From Homarus americanus (taxonomy: Eukaryota; Arthropoda; Malacostraca; Decapoda; Nephropidae): a DNA stretch of 64,000 bases. Within the stretch, counting starts at the first letter, position 1. Every line of letters begins with the position of its first letter. Below, in pieces: positions 12,453-24,559 of the stretch. Where the stretch lies: contig NW_024736071.1 of assembly GCF_018991925.1 (NCBI RefSeq), forward strand, positions 15,015,420 to 15,079,419, read 5' to 3'. The position numbers and the translations under genes were made by a program. The notes beneath the pieces were generated by a model. It did no database searches, had not been told where the DNA came from, and worked only from the letters and a program-made list of their open reading frames with translations.

Positions 12453-12785
12453 ATGGTTGCCCCTCGTGTAACGAGGATGGCCTCGGTGTGAATTTTTTTA
12501 AGATGTAGAAGCTGTTGCCAACTCAACAACCACACCCTAAGTTAACGAGTAGCATGACCCAGTGTCAGGAATAGTCCGAGAAGACCAGACAACAGGCCAA
12601 CTACACTGGCTAACCATTACCCTAGAACACGATCCGCAAATCGATTAACATCCTGTTTCCCAATTACTGCTGGGTAGACAAAAACAAATGGTGTAAAGAA
12701 ACTTGCCCATAGTTCACCCTGCCCGGGGATCGAACCTGGGTCCGCTCGCTTGCGAGGCGAGCGTGCTGACCGTTACACCTCACTA
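12453..12785 (-). mobile_element. tRNA-Ala-derived SINE, copy 1
   Basis: On the minus strand the element starts with a tRNA-like head (about 12718-12785). This has an A box region ggtgtaacggtcagca, an anticodon arm gctcgc-loop-gcgagc whose loop gives anticodon CGC (Ala), and a B box ggttcgatccc. A body of about 260 bp follows, ending beside ataat on the genomic left. A second copy at 58203-58592 aligns along the whole body. Pol III transcription from the internal boxes is expected for such elements. Its LINE partner is unknown; the ATT-type tail of copy 2 suggests a non-poly(A) system. Insertion was into a 16-bp tandem repeat, so the target duplication cannot be resolved. Confidence 0.85.
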
Positions 12786-12845
12786 ACGTAACATAGTACT
12801 AACACAAAACCAACATAACACAACACCAACATAATACAGCACCAC
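12786..12845. repeat. 16-bp minisatellite, right part
   Basis: Continuation of the array at 12304-12452 (aacataacacaacaccaa-type units) on the far side of the SINE. Confidence 0.8.
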
Positions 12846-13440
12846 GACCGTGATGCATGAGAATACTTACCACACACACTACCAGGGCGTCACAATTAGT
12901 TACCTCCCAGAGAGAGATTAAAGAGCTCTTGTACACAGAGAAGCGACTATTAAGCCAAGAAACTCACGATAATGTTGCCAGCGAGTCATTCATTTTTCTC
13001 AGGTTAATTAGTTCCTGAGCATCACTCCCTCTGAATCATGATGATTTATGGTATAATATGTTACTTAAATATGATTTGTTTCTGGTCTCCAGCAGGGCGT
13101 TGGTGTATGCTAACTCGTGTTGATTAAAGCTAGTGCCTCTGAATATCTGTTGCTTATACCTGTTTATGTGAGGGGGGAGGGGAGGGGGAGAATCTACAGT
13201 GAGTTTATACAGATAGACACACTTACACTAAGGACTCAATATAATGTTTTTAGATATGATCTTCGAAGTAATATTTATAAAGTCTTAAAAAAACAAAAAC
13301 AATCTCGTTGAATTCCATGTGAGATTGCTAGCAGCGTCTCGTTGTAACGTGGGAATGAGTGGGGATATTGTTGACTTTTTCCTCGGGAGTACGTACTTGT
13401 TGAATGATGTTTCTTATATGATTCGGTTTCTTTTTAATTA
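12846..13440. other. unassigned DNA
   Basis: No gene or repeat family was recognised. Confidence 0.45.
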
Positions 13441-13700
13441 CATGTGTAGGAAAAGATAGGAGAGGGAGAAAAAGTAGCGGAAGGGGGAGAAATAAAAAGT
13501 AACAGGAGAGGAAACAGCAGGAGATAAAGAAGGCGAGGTTGGGGGGAGGGGGGAGAAAGAAAGGGAACTGAGGAGAGGAATGACAAAGGGTAGAGAAGGG
13601 AGGATAGGATGAAGAGATTGAGTAGAAAAGATGAATGAGGAAAGACTTGGAGATGATTGAGAGAAGGGAATGGGAGAGAGAGGAGAGAAGAAGTGAGAGA
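13441..13700. repeat. 260-bp polypurine tract
   Basis: The + strand is almost entirely A and G (mixed AG, GGGA and AAAG blocks). Such tracts can form triplex DNA. The SLLLS-type frames on the minus strand are products of the composition. Confidence 0.85.
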
Positions 13701-13813
13701 GACTTCATACATGATTAAATTTCCCTGAATTCCTTAATCAAATTTTAGACTATCTCATCCAAGCTTGTAAGCACGCACACATTCACTCTCACGTACACGC
13801 ATATACAAAATCT

Positions 13814-13859
<46 letters not shown>
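13814..13859. repeat. (CA)n microsatellite
   Basis: A perfect CA run of about 46 bp. Confidence 0.97.
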
Positions 13860-13862
<3 letters not shown>

Positions 13863-14107
13863 GCAGCTTTCACCATGACACACGTATACAAGTGCGCACA
13901 CTATATATACGTTTATATGTGTATGGACGTATACATGTATAATAAAAGCATGTTTAACAAACAACGCAAACACAGACACCAACAAGAACCCACCAATAAC
14001 CCAACACACGGTCCTGAAAAGCGACCAACGTTGTGATCCCAGGAATGAAGACATTAACATTATTAACTTCTGTAAGACCCTCGCCTTCCTCTCCTGATTT
14101 ATGAGAC

Positions 14108-14285
14108 TACCATGGGATTTGGGCTGGCAGGTAGGCAGACAGGCAGGTAGACAGGCAGGGAAGTAGACCGACGGAGAGGTAAGAAGGAAGTAGAAAAGTA
14201 GGAAGGCAGGCGGGGATACAGGGAGGTAGACCGGCTGAGAGATAGGAGGGTAGGAAGGTTGGCAGACAGGAAAGTAGGAAGGCAA
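14108..14285. repeat. imperfect AGGTAGGCAGAC repeats
   Basis: A run of 8- to 12-bp degenerate units built on ggcaggtagacagg and gaaggtagg. It gives a proline- and leucine-rich minus-strand frame that is not a gene. Confidence 0.8.
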
Positions 14286-15561
14286 TATGTCGGCGCTGCG
14301 TGCCTACTCCTCTTCACTCTGGATTCGAGAATGAAATATTATTACGGTCTGGAGGTCCATAAATCACGGGGACGCCGCCAATGAGGCAAATATTGGACCT
14401 CTCACCCCATGTACACGTCCACAGTAAGGGTGGTCAGCGGTAAATACACTAGAGCCAGGCAGGGATACCTTTCCCCTGCCACCGAAGTGGTGATGGTAGT
14501 GGCCTTGATGGTGGTAGTGGTGGTGGTTGAATTTGAATATTGCCACAGACAGCGGCTAATTTATTGTGCACCCCATCCTCATCTTGTGGACGGTAGCGCA
14601 AAAAGGATTATAGAATAAAAGTCACAAAGGGTGTTCATCAGACCCCAGTGGTCAGAATGGTGTCGAGTTGAATATTACAGAGTATTTCCAGTACAGGTAC
14701 ACAAAGAAAGTGACTTAACTACACGGTGAAAAAAGTAGATACAGTCTTAATATATCAGGTATCTTCCCGTCAGACATAAAGTGTTGCAACATTTTACACT
14801 CAGTGTGCTTGGACCTGTCCCGTAAAGATTATATTTTCTCACCGTCTGCTTGAGGGGCATACTACCAGAAATACTTATATCCCGACCTTAATCTAGCAGT
14901 TGCAACGTCTAATAATCTATTGATCTTGTTACTTGTTCCATATACTGTATATATTTAACTTTCTACGTTTCATCATAGACAATGAATGGACTATACTTGC
15001 ACTAGTTTGCTTGCTTCAAATTCATCAGCAAGTTCTTTCGTGATTTTTGGTTTAAGGGTTCCTATTGACAGACCTAGATTGTATATGCAACAGTGTCTTT
15101 TTTGACGCGAGTTTGAGCAAGGCATCAGCTCTACTATGTTCACTGAGGCTTATGTGAGAGTGGAACCACAGCAGCTTGATCTTGACACACGTATCAACAA
15201 GGCACGCATGTATGTGTCTGGCTTCAGAGACAATCACTTGACAACTTAAACTGAGGTCGACAGAAAGGCAATGGTGACGGAAAGACATAAAGGAATTTTC
15301 AGGCTTCATTTAGAATACAAATGCAGAGGATTGATTGGAGTCAGGTTTTGTAACTGACCCCTTACAAAGTAACTAAAATTTTAATGATCATGTCAATTCG
15401 TCAGTGAAACTGCACAGCACCGTGTTTTTAGGGTGGCTCTTGAAAATATTTTTTAAGAGTAAATAGGTTTTTACTCTCGTTGTTCTATATATTTTATTCT
15501 GCCTTTGTGTGCTGCCTGAGTCGTCTTATACTCTATTCTTAACATCATACAGATCTTTTAT
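14286..15561. other. unassigned DNA
   Basis: No gene was supported. 14488-14526 is a short GGT/GAT triplet-rich run. An 85-codon minus frame (15052-15309) has no recognised family. Confidence 0.45.
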
Positions 15562-15600
15562 GTGCTGTTGCTGCTGCTCCTGCCGCCGCCGCCGCCGTCG
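15562..15600. repeat. CTG/CCG trinucleotide tract
   Basis: GCTGCTGCT passes into GCCGCCGCC and is followed by a short TAA run. This is a GC-rich island inside AT-rich DNA, with no open coding context around it. Confidence 0.9.
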
Positions 15601-15920
15601 CTAATAATAATAAGACTCACAATATCTCCATCACAAAAATCAGAGGTAATATGAAAATAAGTGTACTATAACAAATATTATAAAGAGAACCCCTTTAAAC
15701 TACATTAAACAGCAAAGTCCTGGAGGTAAATGCATCTACAAGAACCTAGTAATGAGTTCAATTTATCAAAGTCAGTCACGAGGAACCAAATTTTGCGAGG
15801 AGCGGAAAATATTGTGGCGTTGTGGGGGAGAATGTGACGTGTTGTAATGAATACAAATTTTTGGTTTTAAACTGTTGGTAGTTCGTGCTGGGCTGATGTT
15901 TAAACATCTCAGTATTTTTT

Positions 15921-15922
<2 letters not shown>
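15601..15922. other. unassigned DNA
   Basis: Nothing recognised. Confidence 0.45.

Positions 15923-16008
<86 letters not shown>
15923..16008. repeat. (CT)43 microsatellite
   Basis: A perfect CT run of about 86 bp. Confidence 0.98.
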
Positions 16009-16011
<3 letters not shown>

Positions 16012-17538
16012 CACTCTTTCTCTCTTACGCACCTACAATTCTTCTCTTTTCTGCTTCTTTCATTTTACCTGACGATTGCACAATACACTGCTGGAGAACA
16101 ATATCAACGATACAGAATATAATGTGGAAATAGAATGAACGGATTTTAGTAGCAATGCTTAGGATTTCATAGTATCCATATCAATTACTTAGTTAAAGAA
16201 CGAATTCAGTGTTTAATGTGAAACTATGGAAGCAGTTTACTTTAACATCCTAAGGTAACATTATTAAAGCTGAGGATAATAATTTTTTAGTTGAACTCAC
16301 GACCCGACAGCTCTGAAAAACGCTTCCAAGATAAGACTAGTAATTTCAGAGTTCGTTTCATCTTTCTGAGCACATCATTCAGAACTTATAATGAGAATGA
16401 TATTTTCAGAGCTTATTTTGCTGCCCTGAAAGATTTTTGGCGAGAGATAATGGATCGACAGTTGTCACTGAATAAGACCCAGTAAATATAAGAGGAAATA
16501 AACTTGACAGACGGGGATCAGAGTCTGGCAGCAGTGATTACAAGTCACTTCTCGTTGTTGTGTTTCACGTCAATGTTTACAAAGTAATCTAGATATTGAT
16601 GATAATTATATGATATAAGTTCACTGTAGCGTCTAACGTAAGTGAACATTCGGATATACGAAGTTTGTTTTAGAATGTATTAAATCTGCAATGAGTATTC
16701 ATTATTGTATCCGTCTTCTGTGAATTCAAAGCAAAATAGCTTTTGACGGCATCAATTAGCCATAATATGTTTCACCGTGTTCACCAACCCCCAGTGAACT
16801 GTGCCTGGCCTATTGATCCTCACTCTTGTGTCACCTTTATTTAATAATAATGCAAATATTGAGGAGATTTGCATGTTTACAATATAGGCATAATAATTAT
16901 GGTGCAGGCAGGCTACATCGCATCTGAATTACTAGTTTTTATTTTTATTGTTTTTTTTTATGAAAAAACTGCTCCCTGCACTTGTCATGAAAACTACACA
17001 TGTATATTTTATGCTGAAATATTTGATGTTGGCTCGTACAAACAAGCATATGTTGTTGTTCTACTTGACCAACTCAAAGAGAAGTGTTTACCTCCTATGA
17101 TAACACCACATCCTTGACGGAAGTATTACAGGAGGTTTACTGCCACACCACCAGATGGTGCTGAAACAAATAAAGATTAAAGGAACCATTACGTGTTTTA
17201 TATTACAAAATTTCATTCACGAACAATTGATAATAACGTAGAGTCAACAAGTAAAATATAAATTATATTAAGAAACATAGTGCGGTCAAGTTTCCAGTTA
17301 CAGTATTTAATTTATATACTGGTATGAAGATAACTTTCATCACAATGGAGACAATTTACGAATTCAGGTTCACAAAAGTTGAATTAGTGCTTTGTGCTGT
17401 GTATTTGAAACAGGTTGAACACTTTCCTGGATGCATATAATTGAGTCTAGCTTTTAGGTGCATTTACATAAAATCTAGGCTCAAAGCGGAAGCACACATG
17501 TTTGTTGCAGTATGCTGCAATTGAGTAACACTCCAGAA
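16009..17538. other. unassigned AT-rich DNA
   Basis: No gene or repeat was recognised. Short frames at 16291-16485 and 16869-17117 are not supported. Confidence 0.45.
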
Positions 17539-17654
<116 letters not shown>

Positions 17655-17784
17655 CTAAAACTGTATGACACTATTTTTTTCCTGTAACTCCGAGGATATT
17701 CATAAAATAATCAAAGAAGACGAATAGGATATAATTACTCTACCCATTAGGAAAATACTTACCTTAACATACCTTATTTACATA

Positions 17785-18402
17785 AGGGCCACCATGCCGA
17801 GGGAAGCAGGCCAGTGGGCTATGTAAGATCCCTCCATTGTTCTTGATAATTTTGTCAAGGGCTATTTTGAAGCCCGGTACTGTTCTTGATTCCACAGCTT
17901 GAGGTGGTAGACCGTTCCATAGGTCTACCACCCTCTGTTTGAAGAAATATTTCCTTATATTCGTTCTGCATGATAACTTAGCGACCTTGTAGTTATGTCA
18001 CCTCGTGTTGGTGGTGCGTGATATCACAAAGATATTTCTTGGGTTCACGTTTTCCTTCCCTTTCAGTATTTTGAATGTTTCGTTGAAATATGCCTTATTG
18101 TGCCTTGGCAGAAGGGTTGTTACTCCTATAAGGCCCTCTCAGTCAACTTGGATAATCAAGATGATGTAGTTCCAGTTCTAATCATCTTAGTCGCCCTGTG
18201 TTGCACCTTTTGTAGGAATGTTAAATCTTTTTGGAGGTTGGGTTTCCATGTCTGTATGCAGAAATTCAGACTGGGACGTATGTGAGTTTTATACAGTTGA
18301 AAGAGTATTTTCCTATCTTTGCATTCAAAGATTATATTCCCAAATCTCGGTTTGATTTTTCTCACTTGTTGCGCTGCCTTCAGTAAATGATCTGTCACAA
18401 CG

Positions 18403-18403
<1 letters not shown>
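17785..18403 (-). pseudogene. LINE reverse-transcriptase C-terminal relic (CR1/jockey-like)
   Basis: On the minus strand the order of segments matches the end of a CR1- or jockey-type LINE ORF2. [19 protein letters not shown] is followed by LYKTHIRPSLNFCIQTW and by LQKVQHRATKMIRTG. After a frameshift come FKILKGKENVNPRN and CRTNIRKYFFKQRVVDLWN. A TGA interrupts the frame at 17998-18000, and the 18100-18160 segment is out of frame, so the copy is dead. The polymerase core is missing. The 5' break falls exactly where the (TA)n tract begins (18404), so this is a 5'-truncated insertion that abuts or entered a TA microsatellite. The clade is inferred from the C-terminal motifs only. Confidence 0.85.

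Positions 18404-18495
<92 letters not shown>
18404..18495. repeat. (TA)n microsatellite
   Basis: A perfect TA run of about 92 bp between the LINE relic on the left and the inverted-repeat element on the right. Confidence 0.98.
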
Positions 18496-18497
<2 letters not shown>

Positions 18498-18631
18498 TGA
18501 TAACCACAAGGAAAGAAGAAAACACGAAGTTCCCAAGCGCTTTCGTGTAATTCACATCTTCAGGGGTGAGTACAGACTAAGGAGTAATACTTGGGAACTT
18601 CGTGTTTTCTTGTTTCCTTGTGGTTATCGGC
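18496..18631 (-). mobile_element. Penelope-like terminal inverted-repeat fragment
   Basis: Arms 18496-18537 and 18590-18631 (42 bp each) are inverted repeats differing at only two positions, with a 52-bp loop. The arm contains ataaccacaagg and aaaacacgaagt. Part of the same arm recurs at 42233, also against (TA)n. Within the loop the minus strand carries a hammerhead-like core. Penelope-like retroelements are known to carry hammerhead motifs in their terminal repeats, so this is read as a terminal fragment with no coding part. The family name is inference. Confidence 0.5.
18541..18563 (-). ncRNA. hammerhead-like ribozyme core (degenerate)
   Basis: The minus strand reads CTGAAGA, then T, then a GTG/CAC stem with an AATTA loop, then GAAA. 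This is the CUGANGA...GAAA order of a hammerhead ribozyme. Stem II is only 3 bp and there is one extra base, and stems I and III were not resolved. It is probably a relic and activity is doubtful. Confidence 0.33.
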
Positions 18632-20574
18632 ATTAAGAACCATTAAGAAGACTAAAGAGATAAGCTGAGGATAATTCTACAACGAACGACTGGGGAAAAC
18701 AGGGCGCTTGGGAGACCATAATGTCATAAATAAACTTAGATTAATTAATATTCTTTTGATCGAGATCCTCATCCTTATGCTATAGTTAGCCCTGTGTAAG
18801 AACAGTTTTCTGTGGCTATCTTATTCAAATGTGGGTTTATTTCTACCAGAGAAAACGACAAATGATTATTGGATAACTATATTATTTTAACGATATATTT
18901 TATTCTATAATACACTTTTTATTGTTTTATTTGCCATTTCACCACTTATCAGCGTACTAGCCGTTCGGGGAATTATTCTGTTCTTTGGTTACTTTCTTTG
19001 AACTTTTATTGTTTAGTATTATTATATGAGGAAGTGCAGTACTGTACCGGGAGAAAACCTGTGGTGTCTGGTAGGGTCACACACGATAACATTTGGCTCA
19101 CATCTGCCTTGGGTCGGAGATTGAACTCAGAACACAATAGTGAACGATACGCGTGTGTATGCTATACTATTAACCCATTCTCAATATTACAATAATATGC
19201 TTGTTAGTTGATTTTTCATTGTCCAGTGTCAGAACAGGATGAACCAAAGTACTCTGAGAAAACCTGTGATGTTAGGTCAGGCCAAACTAGATAACACCCT
19301 TCACATTCAGTTCTGTACAACATTCATTACACTGTTCAATTTGTTGTACGAACACTTCAACACAGCTGAGGTCACGTGTAATGCCTGAGGGGCCATTCAG
19401 CAACAAATAAAAACCTATCAACTCAACATCTATTTTACTAAGAGTATCAGTCCATGGTGATATGGATGTACGTTGTTATGAATGTTCTCAGTATTTATTT
19501 ACATAATTAATATTTGGTGAATCATATTTCCCCTTCCACAAGCTAGTGCCGTGAATGAAATTTATTGACATGTTACTCATTATCTACAAAACTCATACCT
19601 TTATTATAAAATGTTACAAAACATATAGAGTAAACCATGACTTATGAAATTTTAGTAGTTTTCTTTTCACTTATCTGGGCGAGAAAGAGGTGAGAAGGTT
19701 CCATTATGTCTTGGCATCATACAAAATTCCTATGACTAATGGCATACCGTACGCTGCTGAATAATTGTGACTTCCAACAAAGTTTACGTTTAATCAAAAA
19801 GGAACAGTGAAGCTAACGAAAATTCGACCATTAATTAAGTATTCTAAGACGAAGATTTTATCAAATCCTAATATATTATTTAACCTGAATGCCAGTATTA
19901 GTCATCACATTATATAATACAGTACATATGTCTCCATAACACGTGATAAGATAATGCAACAATCAATAACCATGATGGCTGTGAGATGTATTAACAATTT
20001 AAATTCCATAATTAAAACTTCAGACAATAATAACAGCAATTCTTGGCTGGGTAATGATAGTAAAAAGCAAACACTTATCATAAATGTAAACAAATTAATT
20101 TCTTTCTCGGTCTTTTTATCTTTCTCTCTGTCTCATACTGTTTTTTATCCTCTATTTTCTCTTACCATTTTTTTTTTACTATTTTTGTCTCTATCCATCT
20201 GTCTTCTTACTTTTCCTCTGTTTCTCTCTTTATGCTATTTTTTCTCTCTCTCACCGTTACATAACATCCCTTGGCCTTCGCTTCCCATTTTCAGACACTA
20301 ATAATCAATCCGGTTATAAACAAATAACTATTTTTAAAAGGCCTCGAGGTACGTCAATTAAGATTTGTGCTGTAGTCGTTCCACCTACAGTATATCTTTC
20401 ATAATAGCTGTACTGCCTAGAACAAATATAATTCTCCTCTTCTCCCACTTTCTTCGATCTTTTCCTTTACGTGACATGATCCATTTCTTCACTTTCTCTT
20501 TTCTTCTGATATTTCCTGCTGATGGTGAAATACAATATGTTATCTCTCTCTTTTCCACTTCAGGCGCGACGCCC
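18632..20574. other. unassigned DNA, pyrimidine-rich at the right end
   Basis: No gene was supported. 20100-20270 is T/C-rich. A diverged duplicate near 19045-19312 is listed separately. Confidence 0.45.
19045..19312. repeat. diverged two-copy direct repeat
   Basis: Two segments about 210 bp apart (starting near 19050 and 19258) share gagaaaacctgtg, a tagg/aggtc block, gataacac and tcacat in the same order. They look like two decayed copies of one dispersed element. No known family is assigned. Confidence 0.4.
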
Positions 20575-21060
20575 TTCTCTACCTACCATGCCTGCCTTAG
20601 TCTGTGTGTGTGTGTGTGTGTGTTCCTGCTCTCTATCTATCATGCCTCTCTTAGTCTGTGTGTTTTCCTCGTCTCTACCTATCATGCCTCCCTTAATCTG
20701 TGTGTGTGTGTTCCTGCTCTCTATATATAATGCCTCCCTTAGTCTGTGTGTGTGTGTTCCTGCTCTCTACCTACCATGCCTGCCTTAGTCTGTGTGTGTG
20801 TGTTCCTCGTCTATATCTATCATGCCTCTCTTAGTCTGTGTGTGTGTGTTCCTCGTCTATATATCATGCCTCTCTTAGTCTGTGTGTTTCCTGTCTATAT
20901 CATCATGCCTCCCTTAGTCTGTGTGTGTGTTCCTGCTCTCTATCTATCATGCCTCTCTTAGTCTGTGTGTTTTCCTCGTCTATATCTATCATGCCTCCCT
21001 TAGTCTGTGCGTGTGTGTTCCTCGTCTATACCTATCATGCCTCCCTTAGTCTGTGCATAT
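20575..21060. repeat. ~46-bp minisatellite, about 11 copies
   Basis: Units run catgcctcccttagtctg, then a variable (TG)n, then ttcctcgtctatatctat. Unit length varies from about 42 to 52 bp, mainly because the internal TG run changes length, so a microsatellite sits inside each minisatellite unit. Several overlapping open frames cross the array, and all follow from the repeat. Confidence 0.93.
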
Positions 21061-24000
21061 TCCCATTAGTCTAACCTTAACATTATTCACCTCCCTTCTT
21101 CATTCCACTTCTTAAATATAGACCTCCATTCCCTTCGTCATCGTCACTACAGCCTATACAGTCATACAGCTCCGCAAGTGTTAGTAGTGCATATATCCAC
21201 CTCTTATCACATAACTAAACCTCATTACATATAGTTCATTTTATCAGTAACTTTACCTTTCATAGGACACACTGCCACGTGTACCTTCCCCCCCTATCCA
21301 GAACAATGTTAGAAAAAAAACCCTAAGGGGGATTCTTAAGAGACATTAAGCTCGAGTCCGGGATCGTAACATAGCTCGTCAAACTTTATCCTTTACGAGA
21401 GAGAGATTGAGAGAGACAGAGATAAAGGCAAAGAGAGATCGAGAGAGAGAGAGAGAGACAGCGAGGGAGAGAGAGATTACACTGAATAAAACATAATTGG
21501 GGTCTTTTATTCAACCAGTTATGTTTTTAAGGACACACACATACACACACATGTATGTATGTATGTATGTGTGTACAGTATATTGATCCAGTGAAGAATA
21601 ACATGTTAAAAGTGTACATAAGCTGTTCTAATTCGTGCCTCAGTGTTAATTAATCTTAAATTATCCACATTAAAGATTCTTAATATACAGATAAGAAGGA
21701 TATATGATGTGTCCTAATTACAGGGTCAATTTTTCCCCATCTTTATTTATCAGCTGTCTTAAGTTCTGGCGTCTCATTTAATTACATAATGAAAGGGGTA
21801 CAATTAACAGGCCTTAGATAACATGGTCGAGTTAATGAGAATATTAACCATGTCTCGCTCAGTCTCTCTGGGGTCATTACTCTCAATAGATCAAGAGACA
21901 TTTTTTTTTTTATAATGGGGTCAACTTCCTTTAACATGACGAGGATAATTTTACAAAGTCGGTATGGGATGTTAGTTGTCTGTGTGTCTGTCTGAGTGTG
22001 AGCAAATGTCTGTTAGCTTTGTTTTGGTGTTATGTATTGGTTGAGAAGCTGGATAGATAGACGGATAGAGAGACAGTAAGAGAGATAATTTATTTTATAC
22101 CTTTTCCTTATGATTTTTGTTTAACTCGTCAGGTAAATAAAGGCAGTCAAGGGGAAGCTACGATACACAGGTACAGTACAAAAGACCTGAATGAATTGAC
22201 GTCAGGTTATGCTACGGAAGAAACTGAATGTATCCGGTTATTTCTTATTTTATTATACCATCGACAACATATATTGCTTTTACTCTTATGCTAATCTGCA
22301 TAAATTTCTGCTCTTATTTTATTGTGTAATCTATGCAAGACTGCTAAACACTCAATTATTATAAAAATTATTAGTTATTAAGAACACTTTATGAAGAAAC
22401 TATTAATGATCAGCTATGACCTAAGAGATATGACTTCAGCTATTAACGATTATTAACAAAAACTCTTCCATTTTAACACATTTACCTTTAAAGGTAAATA
22501 TTTTGTCTTGTATAATAGTCGACACAATGTCCATATTTTTATAGATCTATATTCAATAAGATCATAATATGAGCTATAACATGTCTCCTACCTGAACATG
22601 GTCAACCTTTTACACGAAACCATAAGACCGGATGGAATGGTTCTGAAGCATCACTGTTGAGAGGAAGGAAACATTGAGCTCAGAACAATACCTTCCATAA
22701 CGCCTACTTACACTGGTTTGTCGAGGGCTCCTCTCCTTCTCTACCTATTCTTGGACTTAATAACATATTCAATGGGGGCATTAGAGCAAGAGCTGGAGAT
22801 CTGTGTTATAAAGACCTACAATAGGGGCTGAAAGAGATGACCATAGAATATGAGACATGTGTTTTATCCTTTCAGAAACACAAAAGGACCCACAGGACAG
22901 TTGCATTATCTTCTCTACATCGTATTTTTTCAATATATTTGTATGCTGGTCGCTCTCTCCTTGAGGCAGCCCTTAGGCAGTGAAGAAATTTTGCCATAGT
23001 TCTCACAGTCTATAGACTTTACACTGTACGAAAGAATCATTCACATTTTTGCAGATGCATTTCACTCAGGACACACAAGGAACTATAGGATAAAGAATTA
23101 TTGGTGCCATTATGTTGTTCGTTTATATAAGCAACCCTCAGGCATCTCCCTACTCTGACTATTATGGAGGGTTGGAAGAGGACTTAATTTTCTTTCTTCT
23201 TTTGTCATAACTAAAGGTCAAGTGTCTGCTTCTTCTGTCTGCCCCCGCCACATTCATCTGTCAGCCCTCCATTCTCAGCTAGGCGTTTTACTTGTCTACC
23301 TCGACTACGTTCCTCCATCTTAAACTGTGTCTTCCTCTTTATCTCCTCCATTTGGTCACCTCGCCCAGGCTCTTATAACCAATATCGTTTTTTTTATTAT
23401 AGTTTAATTCTTAGTATTCTTGATACGGATACTTGTACCTGACTGTGATACACCATGGAATTGAGTTTATAAAAAAAATGATGTAATTTACATGTGTAAA
23501 TATAATATCATTTGAACAGACAGAAAAAAATATGTAAAGTATTCACTATGATATATGTTAAACTGGAAGACCATTACATGGTATACATTGCATATATTAC
23601 CGTCATTCTTTGGCTAGCATGCGTGATGAAACACACATATGTACACAAACATATACTGTACATGCATACAAACACATATATACCCATACACACAGTGCAC
23701 TCATACATATGCATACAGTTCACAAAACAAACGACAAAACACACATACAAAATACTGATACAGAATACTGAGCATAGTTTCCTCTTACAACATTTTTCTT
23801 GCCTCCACGTACCGGGATCATATCATCACCCGCTCCCTATGAATTCCAGATTAGTTAGCTGTTAGAGGAACAAGCCAGAGCAGCACAAGGCAAGCCCAGT
23901 CACCTGATTTATCATGCCCTGACTCGCATGACAGATCTCCCCCAAGCCAACTAATACCTAGTAATACCCCCGTTAGACTTTTATCCACTTGCAAAGCAAT

Positions 24001-24483
24001 TTTCCTCCACCCTTCCCTAAAGCCATAAATATCAAGGCTTAAGCTATCTGATAGTCCCTTCAAGGAGTCAGTTTACCCACAGCGATAAATTCACAACATG
24101 ACTGAACAAATTTACTTTTCCCTAGAGTTAAATTTATCTCGGAGTAGAATGTTAAACTGTTATTGCTCTTCTTTTTCATTTAGTTTATAACTCATTAGAC
24201 TCATTGTGTCATTTAGAATGTCGTTGTTGTAGCTGTTGCTATAATGCCTAGACTGCCTTGTGTAGATTTATTCAATCTTCTTCAGTGAGTATCCCTATCG
24301 CTTGCGAGGTCATATTATGCCTTTGAATGTGTTACGATACATATTTTGTCTATATGTGCAAATAAAATGGGTTTGTAATGCATCTCTCGGTCTTAAGAAA
24401 CATTGTATTTTCAACTTCGAATCCCTGAAATTAAGCATGAATATGATATTTAGGCTAATAAACAACAAATCTTTTTTATACTC

Positions 24484-24485
<2 letters not shown>
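21061..24485. other. unassigned DNA
   Basis: No gene could be supported over about 3.4 kb. 21400-21478 is GA-rich, and 21535-21570 has short CA and TGTA runs. A 117-codon plus frame (23512-23865) and a 70-codon minus frame (23851-24063) have no recognisable domain or splice context. Confidence 0.45.

Positions 24486-24554
<69 letters not shown>
24486..24554. repeat. (CA)n, 5' flank of LINE copy 1
   Basis: A perfect CA run of about 69 bp. It ends just before the truncated LINE copy, and CA resumes right after that copy's ATT tail. Confidence 0.98.

Positions 24555-24559
<5 letters not shown>

Noticed and set aside
12718..12785. A genuine tRNA-Ala gene
   Set aside because: The cloverleaf is imperfect, it is fused to a repeated body and a second, more decayed copy exists at 58.5 kb, so it is a SINE head.
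13328..13712. Ser/Leu/Phe-rich minus-strand frames
   Set aside because: They result from the polypurine tract on the opposite strand.
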